A stretch of DNA of 64,000 nt from Siniperca chuatsi (taxonomy: Eukaryota; Chordata; Actinopteri; Centrarchiformes; Sinipercidae). This document shows positions 34,500 through 44,560 of the stretch, piece by piece; the first letter of the stretch is position 1, and every line of letters begins with the position of its first letter. The notes beneath the pieces were generated by a model that had not been told where the DNA came from, ran no database searches, and saw only the letters and a list, made by a program, of their open reading frames with translations. The stretch is from the NCBI RefSeq assembly GCF_020085105.1, contig NC_058065.1, forward strand, positions 1,466,810 through 1,530,809. Reading direction: 5' to 3'. The translations under genes were made by a program, and so were the position numbers.

Positions 34500-34687
34500 G
34501 TCTACAGATGGCGTTTGCCCCGGGGTGCTAAAAGCCTGTCCCCCCAGCTATGTGGACTCCTTCAGCATGTCTCCAACCTGAGCCTGAGTCTCCAAAGGGT
34601 CCCTGTTCTGTGGAAGACATCTCGCCTCGTTCCTGTGCCGAAGACGCCGCGTCCCGGTGGCTCCAAGGACTGCAGGTCCACTTTGTG
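34500..34687 (+). mobile_element. Jockey-like LINE reverse transcriptase, 5' fragment
   Basis: Encodes LCGLLQHVSNLSLSLQRVPV, then LWKTSRLVPVPKTPRPGGSK, the N-terminal part of the RT domain of a widespread fish jockey-like LINE. It breaks off at SKDCRST, where SKDYRPVALTS is expected. The continuation (YRPVALTSHIMKT) resumes at about 36027, so the 34690-36023 element interrupts it. Confidence 0.82.
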
Positions 34688-34689
34688 GC

Positions 34690-36023
34690 CATGAAAGAGT
34701 TATTAGGCCTTTATAACAGGATGGTGAAGGACATGTCTCTGATGCAAGACCATGCCATTTCTCTGCACTTATCTCTGCCCATCAGCACAACCCCAGATTC
34801 CTGTTTAAGACTGTGGATCAGTTAGTTAACCCAGCCTCTCCTTGTGCCCCTGCTGAGTGTGATGCTGATTGTGAAAAGTTTCTTTTGCACTTTGCTGGAA
34901 AGGTGGAGTTAATAAGATCTGGTATCACCCCCAATCCTGCCTTTTTAGATGTGGATCACCTCCTCAGGGATTCTTTGAGCAGTTTTTCTGCTGTTACTCT
35001 GCCTGAACTCGCAGACATCATGTCTCTTATGAGAGTGTCCTCCAGCCCTCTGGACAAAATCCCAACTAGGTTTCTATTGGAAGTTATGGATTGTATTTTA
35101 CTTACCCTTTTACTAATTATTTTTAACAGCTTGCTGTCTACTGGCTGCGTCTCTGATTTCTGGGCCCCAACACATCACTAAACAAATACTGCCATCTACT
35201 GGTAACCTGTCACAACACATCAAGCCTGTTGCAGGAAGTCTTGGTGTCCTGTTTGACAGCAGTTTATGTTTTGAGCAACGTGTCACTGAGCTCGTCCAAT
35301 CGTGTTTCTATCACCTCAGAAACAACAATCCGATCTATTTTAAATCTTAGTGATGCAGAAACTGTTGAACATGCTTTTATCTCCTCACGCCTCGATTACT
35401 GTAACAGCTGTTCACTCGTCTTAATCTAAAAACTCTGACAGACTGCAGACTGTACAGGACTCAGCTGCTCGGCTGTAAACCAGGACCAGGTGCGACCACA
35501 TCACACCTGGTTCAGCCTCTTTACATCGGCTCCCTGTTGGTTTCAGGATCGACTTTAAGATCTTGTTGATTACTTTTAAGGCTCTTCATGGCCCCAGACT
35601 GTATTTTAGACCTTGTAATCCCTTATGAACCTTCACGCAGTCTGAGATCTTCGGGCAGGGGTCTCCTGTCTGTTCCTGAGTCCAGGATGGAAACTAAGGG
35701 GGACGGAGCTTTTGCCATCAGGGCCCCGAGGATCTGGATCAACCTGCCCGAAGACATCAGGCTGTCTGAGTCAGAGTCTTCGTTTAAGTCTCGTCTCAAA
35801 ACACATTTTTATCTGAAAGCAGATCCTGATTTTACCTGAACTGGCTGTTTATTTTATTGCTTTTATGTATTTTACATATTTATTTCTTTATATTTCATCA
35901 TCATTCACTGTGGTATTTTATTTCTCTTGTTGTGAAGCACTTTGTACTTTGTTTTGATAAGTGCTCTATAAATAAAGTTTTATTATATTATTATTATTAA
36001 TATTATTATTATTATTATAATAA
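34690..36023 (+). mobile_element. L2/CR1-type LINE 3' half nested in another LINE
   Basis: Broken coding pieces in plus orientation: an RT N-terminal part (SSFSAVTLPELADIMSLMRV, SSSPLDKIPTRFLLEVMD), a mid RT piece ([27 protein letters not shown]) and the C-terminal end (LRSSGRGLLSVPESR, GAFAIRAPRIWINLPEDIR, SFKSRLKTHFYL). The 3' UTR ends in GTGCTCTATAAATAAAGTTT with a (TTA)n tail. Several stops and frameshifts are present and the central RT is deleted, so it is inactive. Confidence 0.82.
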
Positions 36024-36235
36024 TTACAGACCGGTGGCACTGACCTCCCACATAATGAAGACTGGGGATGTTTTATGAGTCTGTGCTATCCTGTGTGCTG
36101 TTGCATGCTGGGGCAGCAGGTTAAGGGGAAGTGGATGCCCCCCTCACGTCCTGGATTGTTGACTACCTGACTGGCAGACCACAGCACATGTGACTGCAGC
36201 ACTGTGTGTCGGACAGCAACACTGGGGCATTGTAG
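36024..36235 (+). mobile_element. Jockey-like LINE reverse transcriptase, 3' fragment
   Basis: Encodes YRPVALTSHIMKT and then, after an internal deletion, SWIVDYLTGRPQH and a region resembling CVSDxxxNTGA. This is the second part of the RT split by the nested element. Confidence 0.78.
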
Positions 36236-36400
36236 AGGACTACAAGTTCTTCCACACCAACCTAAGAAAAACCCATTTCTTTATGGACAACGGCGTCCAC
36301 AGACTTTTGGCCACATACTGTATCTTTCAGCTGAATCAGTCAGTGGTCCTGACCTGAGAAAGACAACAAACACACTCACAGTAACATTCTGCTTTTATTG

Positions 36401-36500
36401 NNNNNNNNNNNNNNNNNNNNNNNNNNNNNNNNNNNNNNNNNNNNNNNNNNNNNNNNNNNNNNNNNNNNNNNNNNNNNNNNNNNNNNNNNNNNNNNNNNNN
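36401..36500. other. Assembly gap (100 N)
   Basis: Exactly 100 undetermined bases, the usual placeholder for a gap of unknown size. Reading frames running through it are meaningless. The missing sequence may hold the rest of the NLR fragment at 36.6-36.9 kb. Confidence 0.99.
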
Positions 36501-36615
36501 AACTGGTCAGACTGGACTTAATGAGGACAAACATCAGCAGTGAGCAACATGAGGAGGGAAATATGAACATTTTAGGTCAGACTGTCCAACACTTTTAATG
36601 CTGACAACTACTTAC

Positions 36616-36945
36616 TGTCTGGCAGAGAAATGTCCTCGTTTAAAATTAATATAAAAATCCTTTGAGTGGTCACTCCTGAAGGACACACAGCTGGGCTCAG
36701 GTTCAGGTTCAGGTCCAGCAGAGTCTGGTCTCTGCTGCTCTGGCCTTGAACACAACACACACAGAGCTTTGAGTGTGAATAATGATGGTGCAGTGATCTG
36801 AGTGCTGAGCTCTGACATGGAGAAGAGTCATGGACAGTTAGAGATCCTCATCTCACCTCTGAGCTCTGGTCTGGCTGCCATGTTCCCCACACAGACTGGT
36901 TTTAGAGGGAGGGGCTCCCTCCTCTCTGTCCTCACACTGATTCAT
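36616..36945 (-). pseudogene. NLRC3-like gene, exons 1-2 only (truncated duplicate)
   Basis: Exon 1 (36945-36857, 89 nt) encodes [20 protein letters not shown] and continues EHGSQTRAQ, a standard first exon of fish NLRC3-like proteins, ending at a GTGAG donor in phase 2. Exon 2 (36744-36616, 129 nt) encodes [11 protein letters not shown], an acidic Pro/Glu run and the peptide repeat SCVSFRSDHSKDFYINFK, with a GTAAGT donor in phase 2. No FISNA, NACHT or LRR exon follows before the gap and the LINEs. Unlike the 60.8-kb copy, exon 1 here is intact. It is either a partial segmental duplicate or a gene broken by the assembly gap. Confidence 0.8.
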
Positions 36946-37559
36946 GCTGCTGAACTCACATCCACATCAGCTCACACACACTTTGATCTGGAGAGGAAAC
37001 ACAAATCCTTCATCTGCACATCAGCTGAAATCCTCCTTTCCATCATTTCTCCTGTAAGAAGATCAGCTGCTCCTCCAGTGATTGGCTGTTACTTTCTGTT
37101 TCATATCAGTGTCAGCTGAATGCAGTCAGACAGCAGTGAGGCAGAGGAAGCTGCCATCAGCTGCTGGACTTCTACTATCAGGCCACTAGATGGCGTCATG
37201 AAGCTGCAGTGAAGTGCAGATTTACCTTCACTGACACACAGAGGGGCTGAGATGGGCTGATGTGGTCTGACAGAACCTACAGAGTCCCTGTAGAAAAGGA
37301 CTCGATGCAACAAGCTACAGCTGATTATTTCCCACCAAAAACTGAGATTAACATTACATCATTTCCCCATCATTGGAAACAAACACATCATTTATAAAAA
37401 CATTATTTAGATAACAAAAGAAACAATATTGAGCTCCAAGGACTCTAATTCTAGGCCTTAATCCCAGCTTCAGATGGAGACAGTGTGCAGCTGGTTCTCT
37501 TCTAATGAATGAATTCAAATGAAGTGCCGAGTACAGTTCAACTTATCTGAAGAACAAGA

Positions 37560-37770
37560 AGCTGCACTGAAGTAAAAGTACCAATACAACAGTGTGCAAA
37601 TCCTCCAGTACAAGTAAAAGTCCTGCATTCAAAATCCTGCTTCAGTAAAAGTACACAAGTATTATCAGCTTCATGCAGTTAAAGTATCAGCAGGAAAAGT
37701 CCTCATTCTGCAGTCAAATGTCCCCTGTGACTGTCAGTAAAGTACAAGTACCTCCAAACTACCCCATAGC
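37560..37770. repeat. Dispersed AGTAAAAGT repeat
   Basis: AAGTAAAAGTCCTGCATTCA, CAGTAAAAGTACACAAGTAT and similar motifs match a very common percomorph dispersed sequence (family knowledge). It is absent at this place in the 61-kb duplicate. Confidence 0.55.
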
Positions 37771-37933
37771 GAGTTTGTGCTTATTTCTCCATCTACCTTT
37801 TATATGGTTTTAACTAAGCTGATCTCCACCAAACACAGACACAACATGGTGGAGATTTGTAACATTAATGGCGGCTGTTTGACCTCCTTCGTCCCGAGTT
37901 TCCAGTTAAACTCAGAGCTGTGAGTTTGGAGAA

Positions 37934-38134
37934 ATGAAGCGTCGAGCGGCAGCTTTCTGCTGTTTCTGTGGAACTACGCTGCCGACAGCTTGTGTTAACG
38001 AGACAAACACTTCAGACGGGTTACATTACCTTCAGCTGCAGCTTCAGAGGAGAAAACTATCTGCGACACGAGGTTCAGAGAAAGTGAAAGTAAACTTTGA
38101 ACAGGAAACACCCAGAGAGGCACGTGACTGTTAA
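37934..38134 (+). CDS. Small Cys-containing ORF, copy 1 (truncated)
   Basis: Begins MKRRAAAFCCFCGTTLPTAC and runs 66 codons; not recognised. It is almost identical to the frame at 61850, but stops at TGT TAA because about 275 bp are inserted after GAGGCACGTGAC. The CCFCGT...TAC spacing could form a small zinc site (speculation). It is transcribed away from the NLR exon 1 on the other strand, about 1 kb apart. Confidence 0.4.
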   Translation: MKRRAAAFCCFCGTTLPTACVNETNTSDGLHYLQLQLQRRKLSATRGSEKVKVNFEQETPREARDC

Positions 38135-38420
38135 ACATTAACTATATCTGTTAATAAGTTGTTCACTTGTAGTTACTTGGGTGTTGGTTACTATGGTAAC
38201 TTAGTCAGTCAGTTTAAATCTGGTTTAATCAAAGAAAAGTGAAACAGTCCTTTTCTTCAATGTAGATTTTTCCTAAAGAGACTAAAAGCAGTGATTTCTG
38301 CTGCAGTCTGACTCTTTGAACTCAACACGTTAAACTTCATACGACAAACTGGAGTTTTGTGTGAGTTCACGTTGTTAGGCGAGTAGGGAAGCTTCCCAGC
38401 ATGCAGCAGAGAGGCGCGTG
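38131..38420. mobile_element. ~275-bp insertion flanked by a 14-bp direct repeat
   Basis: Compared with the 62-kb duplicate, this copy has extra sequence bounded by GAGAGGCACGTGAC and GAGAGGCGCGTGAC, which look like a target-site duplication. The right part of the insert (GGAAGCTTCCCAGCATGCAG with upstream GAGTTCACGTTGTTAGGCGA) recurs at 39756-39802. Element type is unknown. Confidence 0.6.
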
Positions 38421-38702
38421 ACCGTGACTCACAGCCAAAACACAAGCAAAGTAAGAAAAACATCTTTATCAGTTCGACAACACATGAGCAGCATTTATAC
38501 AGTCAGTAACCCTGCAGCACCAAAACATCCACTTCTAGATTCAGTTTTTCAGCATGTACATGTCATCGGGCACTGCAAGATACCCACTGTCAGATTAAGT
38601 CACAGTTTGTCTCAAGGTTTCAAAAAGATTTCAACAGCCTCTGTCATCAAGGTTCCCAAATCTCTTCTGTCAGGATTTCAAAAAAAGTACAGAAAGTCTT
38701 AT

Positions 38703-38836
38703 TTATTATTAAGGGAAAACAAAATCCAAACCTACATGGCCCTGTGTGAAATAGTGATTGACCCCTAAACCTAATAACTGGTTGGGCCACCCTTAGCAGC
38801 AACAACTGCAATCAAGCGGCCCACTCATCCTTATTA
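38703..38836. mobile_element. Detached Tc1-type fragment
   Basis: About 134 bp (TTATTATTAAGGGAAAAC to CCACTCATCCTTATTA) almost identical to 39132-39266, the inner terminal-repeat part plus the 3' coding end of the Tc1-like element. A second truncated copy in direct orientation. Confidence 0.8.
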
Positions 38837-38987
38837 CTCTGGGTGAGACCAAGAGCGTTATTTTTGTTTTGAAATCATGCAACTTATCATTTCATGTTTT
38901 GTTTTGTTTTTTACTGATTCAGTCACATCTCCAACATGTTTAGAGTAAAACAGCAAGGATTTTAACGTGCTGAGTAGATATTATATA

Positions 38988-39705
38988 TACAGTGGTGTGA
39001 AAAAGTGTTTGCCTCCTTCCTGATTTCTTATTTTTTGCATGTTTGTCACAGTTTCAGATGATCAAACAAATTTAAATATTAGTCAAAGATAACACAAGTA
39101 AACACAAAATTCAGTTTTTAAATGAAGGTTGTTATTATTAAGGGAAAACTAAATCCAAACCTACATGGCCCTGTGTGAAATAGTGATTGACCCCTAAACC
39201 TAATAACTGGTTGGGCCACCCTTAGCAGCAACAACTGCAATCAAGCGGCCCACTCATCCTTATTATGGTTCCATTTATCACAGCGAGTCTTCCAGGTCCT
39301 GAAGCAGCAAAACAGCCCCAGACCATCACACTACCACCATATTTTACTGTTGGTATGATGTTCTTTTTCTGAAATGGATAATGGATGATGGCTCTCACTG
39401 TGGTTCGCTGGAGTCCCAAAGCTTTAGAAATGGCTTTATAACCTTTTCCAGACTGATAGATCTCAATTACTTTCTTCCTCATTTGTTCCTGAATTTCTTT
39501 GGATCTCGGCACAATGTCTAGCTTTTGAAGATCTTTTGGTCTACTTCACTTTGTCAGGCAGGTCCTATTTAAGTGATTCCTTGATTGCGAACAGGTGTGG
39601 CAGTAATCAGGCCTGGGTGTGGCTAGAGAAATTGAACTGTGATAAACCACAGTTAAGTTATGTTTTAACAGGTGGGGCAATCACTTATTCACACAGGGCC
39701 ATGTA
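38988..39705 (-). mobile_element. Internally deleted Tc1-like transposon
   Basis: The left terminal repeat begins TACAGTGGTGTGAAAAAGTG. The transposase lies on the minus strand (39512-39222). Its N-terminal helix-turn-helix is present (MPRSKEIQEQMRKKVIEIYQ, then SGKGYKAISKALGLQRTTVR) and then jumps directly to GGSVMVWGCFAASGPGRL. The second HTH and most of the DDE catalytic region are deleted. The right end keeps only the inner part of the terminal repeat (TTCACACAGGGCCATGTA). Non-autonomous and probably dead. Confidence 0.88.
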
Positions 39706-40189
39706 TCCTGAGCTTCATGTATTAGCTTCATATTAGACAACATACTGTCGTTCAGTGCGAGTTCACATTGTCAGGCGAACAGGGGAGCTTCCCAGCATGC
39801 AGCAGGAGAAACAGCCTCGTGCATTTAACTGTAATCTGATGTGTGTTGCTGTATTGTTGCTGCTCTGACTGCGTTTTGCTTCTGCAACGTGCTGCACAAG
39901 TCGTGTGTCTTTTATCAGCACGATGCGACTCTTCCAACATGTTTGAAAGAACTTCCTGTCATTCATCGGATCAGCTCAGACACAATCAGATCTGCTGCTG
40001 AACACAGATGATTATTCTTTCTAATGCTCGGACGGATTATATTTAGAGTCAGGTCACAGCTTTAGTTCAGATTGTAGTTGCAGATGGACAGTCGTTTGTT
40101 TGGGTGTTCATCACGTTCAGCTCCTTGTAGCTTATGGTGTTCATCTTGTAGCCAAGCATCTCTAGGATCACTATTTCTAAATGTGTGTG
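39706..40189. other. Non-coding
   Basis: Contains the second copy (39756-39802) of the AGCTTCCCAGCATGCAGCAG block from the 38.4-kb insertion. Otherwise nothing recognised. Confidence 0.5.
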
Positions 40190-40575
40190 TATATATACTC
40201 AATACACTCCTCCCTCTAGCGTCACTGCAATACTTGACATAGTGTGAAGTATTCTCTGTTTAATATTCTCTGTTTATTCATACTTATATTACTGCTGTGC
40301 AATATGCACTGTCTAATAATCTGGTTAATCTGCTACACTTAAATTGACTGTACTCATTATTGCACTATTACTTATATTATCACATTGTATTATTATTTTA
40401 CCGTACATACTTATCAACCACTTTTGTACTTACACTTATTTTAGCTTTTATACTCATATCCTTAGCTGTATTATAGCGTATTATATATTGATTAGCTCAG
40501 TACTTCTGTTCCTGTGTGCACTGACGTGACAGTGAGCTGTTGTAACGAAAGAGTTTCCCCTCGGGGATCAATAAC
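40190..40575 (+). mobile_element. LINE 3' UTR fragment
   Basis: From GCGTCACTGCAATACTTGAC to GAGTTTCCCCTCGGGGATCA, the same 3' end as at 54690-55100 and (inverted) at 31148. Confidence 0.75.
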
Positions 40576-40589
40576 TAACTCGACATCTC

Positions 40590-41060
40590 CTCTCTGCTTC
40601 TGTCGCTCTCAGCAGGTATTTCTGCCTCCGGAGCTGCAGAGTCTGGATCTGTGCTCCTGCTCGACAGCTGCCGCTACAGTTCGCCTTTGAACCTTTCTGT
40701 CTTCACTTTCTTCACTTCGCTGTATGTGTGTGTGTGGCCTTCTCCTCCATGCTAAAACTGCCAGCTAATTTAAGGTCCAGTATAATCACCTGAAAATAAG
40801 AATCGTTGTTTTATTTTATCTAAAGAGGGAGCGGGTCCACTTCGCTGGAGGCCGCCATGTTTGTCCAGCAGCCCAGAACGGATGTTGTGTTGTCTCATTT
40901 TCTGGTCAGCAGTGTTTGTGTGTTGTGTTATACATTTAAACAAACACTAATTCTGTGCTTTCTGTCCTTGTCAGCTGGTATTTCTTCCTCTGGAGCTCTG
41001 CACCACCCAATCACCTTCACACCAGAACCTTCTCTTTGTCAGCATTTGTAGATTTTCTCA
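40590..41060. repeat. Two related short blocks upstream of the kynu pseudogene
   Basis: GGTATTTCTGCCTCCGGAGC (40615-40634) is repeated as GGTATTTCTTCCTCTGGAGC (40977-40996) about 360 bp away. The sequence between them includes GGAGGCCGCCATGTTTGTCC, a motif that I recall as frequent in fish introns. Confidence 0.45.
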
Positions 41061-41101
41061 GAGTTTCAAGATGATGTAACCTACCTCCTCACTACTTTCA
41101 G

Positions 41102-42436
41102 AATTAGTAGCCCAGTCTCACAGTCAGGGACCCGTTCATCGGCTCAACTCCGAGAGAGATTTGAAGCAAGTGGTGCCCAAAATTGCAGATTTGCCTCCTT
41201 GTGAGTGCATCAATGTGCTATTTGGATATCAATGTTCAATATCTGAGAAAAGCAGCTCAGTCATTTAATCATATGGAAATGATTTGCTTCACTTCCTCTT
41301 TGATGTTTCTGTAGCTGATCTCTCGCCGGTCGATGGTGCCAAAGAATGCATCTGCCTTGTGGGAAACTCAAAATGGCCGGGAAGTACCTGGAAGAGGAGC
41401 TGGACAAGTGGGCCAAAATGTATGTATTGTTGGTAAGAGACTGTATTCACTACATGTTTTTATCTGCTACGGGTTTACCAGTCTAATGCGTTTCCTCTCA
41501 GCCTGTAGAGCTGGAACATGTGGCTGTGGACCTTTATTACACCAGGATGGTGTCTTGAAATGTCTTGCACTAAACAGCAGCACAGTTATGTAACGCGCAA
41601 CAACACAGACGTGACACTAACCCATATACCCATTTCCTACTTACAGGAAATGATGCAATATGTAGAATGTCAATCAAACAGCGCTGCATACAAAGCAGTT
41701 GAACTCTTCAACTCTAAAAAATATCCGTTAAATGATCATATAATGAGCAATAAAACATGAAATGGACTTTAATCACATAACAAAACATGCCTTTGCTCCT
41801 CAGGGAGACCATTAACTGCCTTTTTTTACTGGAGCTATACTCGAATGTATCTGTGCAAACAGAGATCTCTCGGCACAAAGTCCTTCCAGAGGACGAGGCC
41901 TTTCCCTCTGACCATGTGAGTAAATCTACAAATGTTGACTTGTTGAAGGTTTCACACGCTGACACCGAGAGAGAGACTCTGAGAACAGAGGACTTCCTGG
42001 AGGGGATCGAGAAGGAGGGCGACTCCATCGCTGTGGTGATGTTCAGGATTACACGGGCCAGCTGTTCAACATGGCCGCCATCACTGAGGAAGGTAACATC
42101 AACAATTATCCAGTAATACATATTATTCTTTAATGAGCCGTTCTGCATAATGAGGTACTTTTTGGTACTAGTATAATTTCATATGCAAATATGTTTGTGC
42201 TTTTACTTGAGAGTATTTCTACACTGAGTACTTCTTCCACCACTGTTGTTCATTTACATGTAAACACACTGTTTTCTTTGTGCCATGTTTCAATAACATT
42301 TCAAATTTCAGTCCCATCTACTCTCACATGAAAACTCTTAAAGTAGTAATAGTGACAGTAAATAAACAGCATAACTAATAATCCTGTCTGTCTTTTCTGA
42401 CAGGGCTGTTACGTGGCCTATAGGACCTGCTTTCAT
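41102..42436 (+). pseudogene. kynu: Kynureninase pseudogene, unprocessed and multi-exon
   Basis: Five exon relics in the correct order, with splice sites still visible. 41102-41200: LRERFE and, one base out of frame, VPKIADLPP. 41315-41419: DLSPVDGAKECICLVGNS then GKYLEEELDKWAK, with about 14 nt (the LGLQP codons) missing between. Up to 41915: RHKVLPEDEAFPSDH. About 41950-42092: ETLRTEDFLEGIEKEGDSIA, VVMF, then after a small deletion YTGQLFNMAAITEE. 42404-42436: GCYVAYRT. Kynureninase is a PLP enzyme of tryptophan degradation; the order and wording fit its N-terminal third to half. Missing exons, at least three frame breaks and loss of the PLP-lysine half show a dead partial gene duplicate, not a retrocopy. 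Confidence 0.85.
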
Positions 42437-42780
42437 GTAAGTTTCTTCTGTTGTCACTGTCTCCTCCAGGGTGGTGGGGACACAAGCTGAAGACTTGCCT
42501 GGCAAATCAGCTTAGTTTACTGGTCATGTTAGGTTAGCTAAAATAATTGTATTTTCTGATATCATTGTGCAAACTGTAAAAAGTTGTTGTAACTTTTTTA
42601 ACATTTTCATTATGTGCAAAAAAATCTTATGATTCAATGCCTATTTCAAAAACCCAATATAAAGCTTACAAATGTAGTTTTTACTTTTAAAAATTACACA
42701 ATATTCTTTCCCTATTCTTTCCTCCATCCTATAACCCCCTGCTTCCACCTCACCAAGGCCCCAGGGGGGACACAGCCCCC
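42437..42780. other. Non-coding spacer
   Basis: Nothing recognised. It ends at CCCCTGCTTCCACCTCACCA, which recurs at 47423-47445 (CCCCTGCTTCTACCTCTCCA) in front of another type-B module of the array. Confidence 0.5.
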
Positions 42781-44560
42781 CCATTCCCTCCCTCCCTTCA
42801 CAAATGTCACTGATGCTCCGGGTACTGGCAACGGCAGGATTCAAACCAGGCACCGCTGGCGCCTTAACCCTTATGGTCACGGCTGAACCCTCCACGCCAC
42901 CGAGCCCCCTTCGCGTCAGAACCTTTTCTCCGGGCGCTTTTATCTCTTCGCTTTGGGTTTTGGACTTCAAAATTGACTGAGCCTCGATAAGGATCGAACC
43001 CACAACCTCAAGGGTACCGCGCAGTCCTCTATCACTCTGAGCTACTGGACCGGACAGGTGGCCTTGGTTTCTTGGCGCTTTTCACTCTTTACTTTCAACA
43101 TTAGCTTTCAAAACTTAATGCGTCAAATGAGGATCGAACCAAGATCCTCGAGACTTCCAGACAGCCGTTTACTTACGCCCGTGGACGAACCAACCACGCC
43201 ACCGAGTCCCCATCGCATCAGAACCTTTTCTCCGGGCGCTTTTATCTCTTCACTTTGAGCTTTGGAGTTTAAAAATTGACTGAGTCTCAATCCAACAACC
43301 TCAGAGCCTCCAAGCAGTCCTCTATCACCCCGAGCTACTGGACCAGACAAGTGGGTTTGGTTTCTTGGCGCTTTTCACTCTTTACTTTCAACATCGGCTT
43401 TCAAAAATTTACTCCACCCAATGAGGATCAAACCCAGATCCTCAAGACCGCCGAGCAGGTCTCTATCATCCAGAGCTACCTGATGAGACACGTGAACTTG
43501 GTTTCTTGGCGCTTTTCAGTCTTTCCTTTAAGGGTCAGCTTTCAAAACACACGAATCAAGGATCTAACCCATAATTCAAACTCTTTCGAAGAGTGCTCTG
43601 ACACCCTGATTCAATGGGCCAGAGACAACAGAAGAATCATTTTTAAAAGCTTTTCAGTCTTTCAGAGTCACTGAGTTTCCTGGGGATCGAACCGATGTCC
43701 TCCAAACACTACAGGAAGTATCTAACAACCTGAGCCACAGGGCCTCAGATACTGAGCTCATCACTTTGTAAGCTTTTCAGTCTTTCCTCTGAGTTTTGGA
43801 CTTGAAAAAGTCACTGAGTTACCCGGGATCAAATATAAAATATATAATTTATGAGCACAAAATGTTTAGTTTTTTTAAATAAAAGCACCTGTGGCGTCCA
43901 TAAACGTACAGGAGGTGCCACATCATGAGGATTGAACCCAAATCGTCAGAACCCCTAGTCTGTCTTCTTCCACCCTGAGGTATTTGATCTGAGACAACTC
44001 GCTCCTCTTTCTTAGAGCTTTTCACTTTTTCCTTTGGACATAAGACTTCAAAATTCACAGGTTAGCGTGAGGACCGAACCCACGTCCTCAAAATACCTGA
44101 CGTAGGATCTAACAACCTGAGCCACTGGACACAGATACTGAGCTCATCACTTTGAAAGCTTTTCAGTCTTTCCTCTGAGTTTCGGACTTTAAAAGTGTTT
44201 GAGTCGCTCGGGGATCAAACCACAACCTCGAACTACTGCTGAGCCTTCGAACACGTTGAGTCACCATGTCTGCCCTCTTCTGTCTAAGCTTTGGGTGTTG
44301 GACTTCTAAAGTAAAGGAATCATCTGGGTATCGAACCCATGTCCTCAAAACACCCAAAAAGTCATCTAGCAGGTTGAACCACTGGGGCAAAGAGACCGAG
44401 CTCTTCATCTATAAAGCTCTTCTGGGTGTTGGATGTCACAGTTCATAAGATTACCCGAGGATCAAACCTACAACCTAGAACTCTTTAAGGGAGTCCACTA
44501 ACGCTTCAAGCTACTGAACAAGACACAATGAAAGTCTCATTTTTAAAGCTTTTCAGGCAG
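42781..44560 (-). repeat. Tandem array of tRNA-like (Pol III) modules, block 1
   Basis: About twelve modules, all transcribed from the minus strand, at 110-160-bp spacing. Each has an A-box-like start (e.g. TAGCTCAGAGTG, rc of 43033-43044) and about 35-40 nt later a B box (GGTTCGATCC, rc of 42991-43000, 43131-43140, 43684-43693; variants at 43434, 43561, 43932, 44071, 44213, 44328, 44459). In most modules a run of four or more T follows the B box by 12-30 nt (e.g. rc of 42969-42972 and 43110-43113), a Pol III terminator. Two module types are seen: A (GTCCAGTAGCTC...) and B (GGGGCTCGGTGGCGTGG...), alternating near the left end. Spacers share GGCGCTTTTCACTCTTTACT. Stem pairing of a real tRNA is poor. 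Confidence 0.8.

Larger units (their letters stand above)
36616..38140. repeat. Segmental duplication, copy 1 (partner 60467-62055)
   Basis: 36616-37320 is colinear and nearly identical with 60467-61190, and 37840-38130 with 61777-62040. The middle parts differ. Both copies keep the same orientation, about 24 kb apart, and join NLR exons 1-2 (minus strand) to a divergent small frame (plus strand). Confidence 0.9.

Noticed and set aside
36204-36598. Reading frames of 60-105 codons across the N run
   Set aside because: They exist only because N bases cannot form stop codons.
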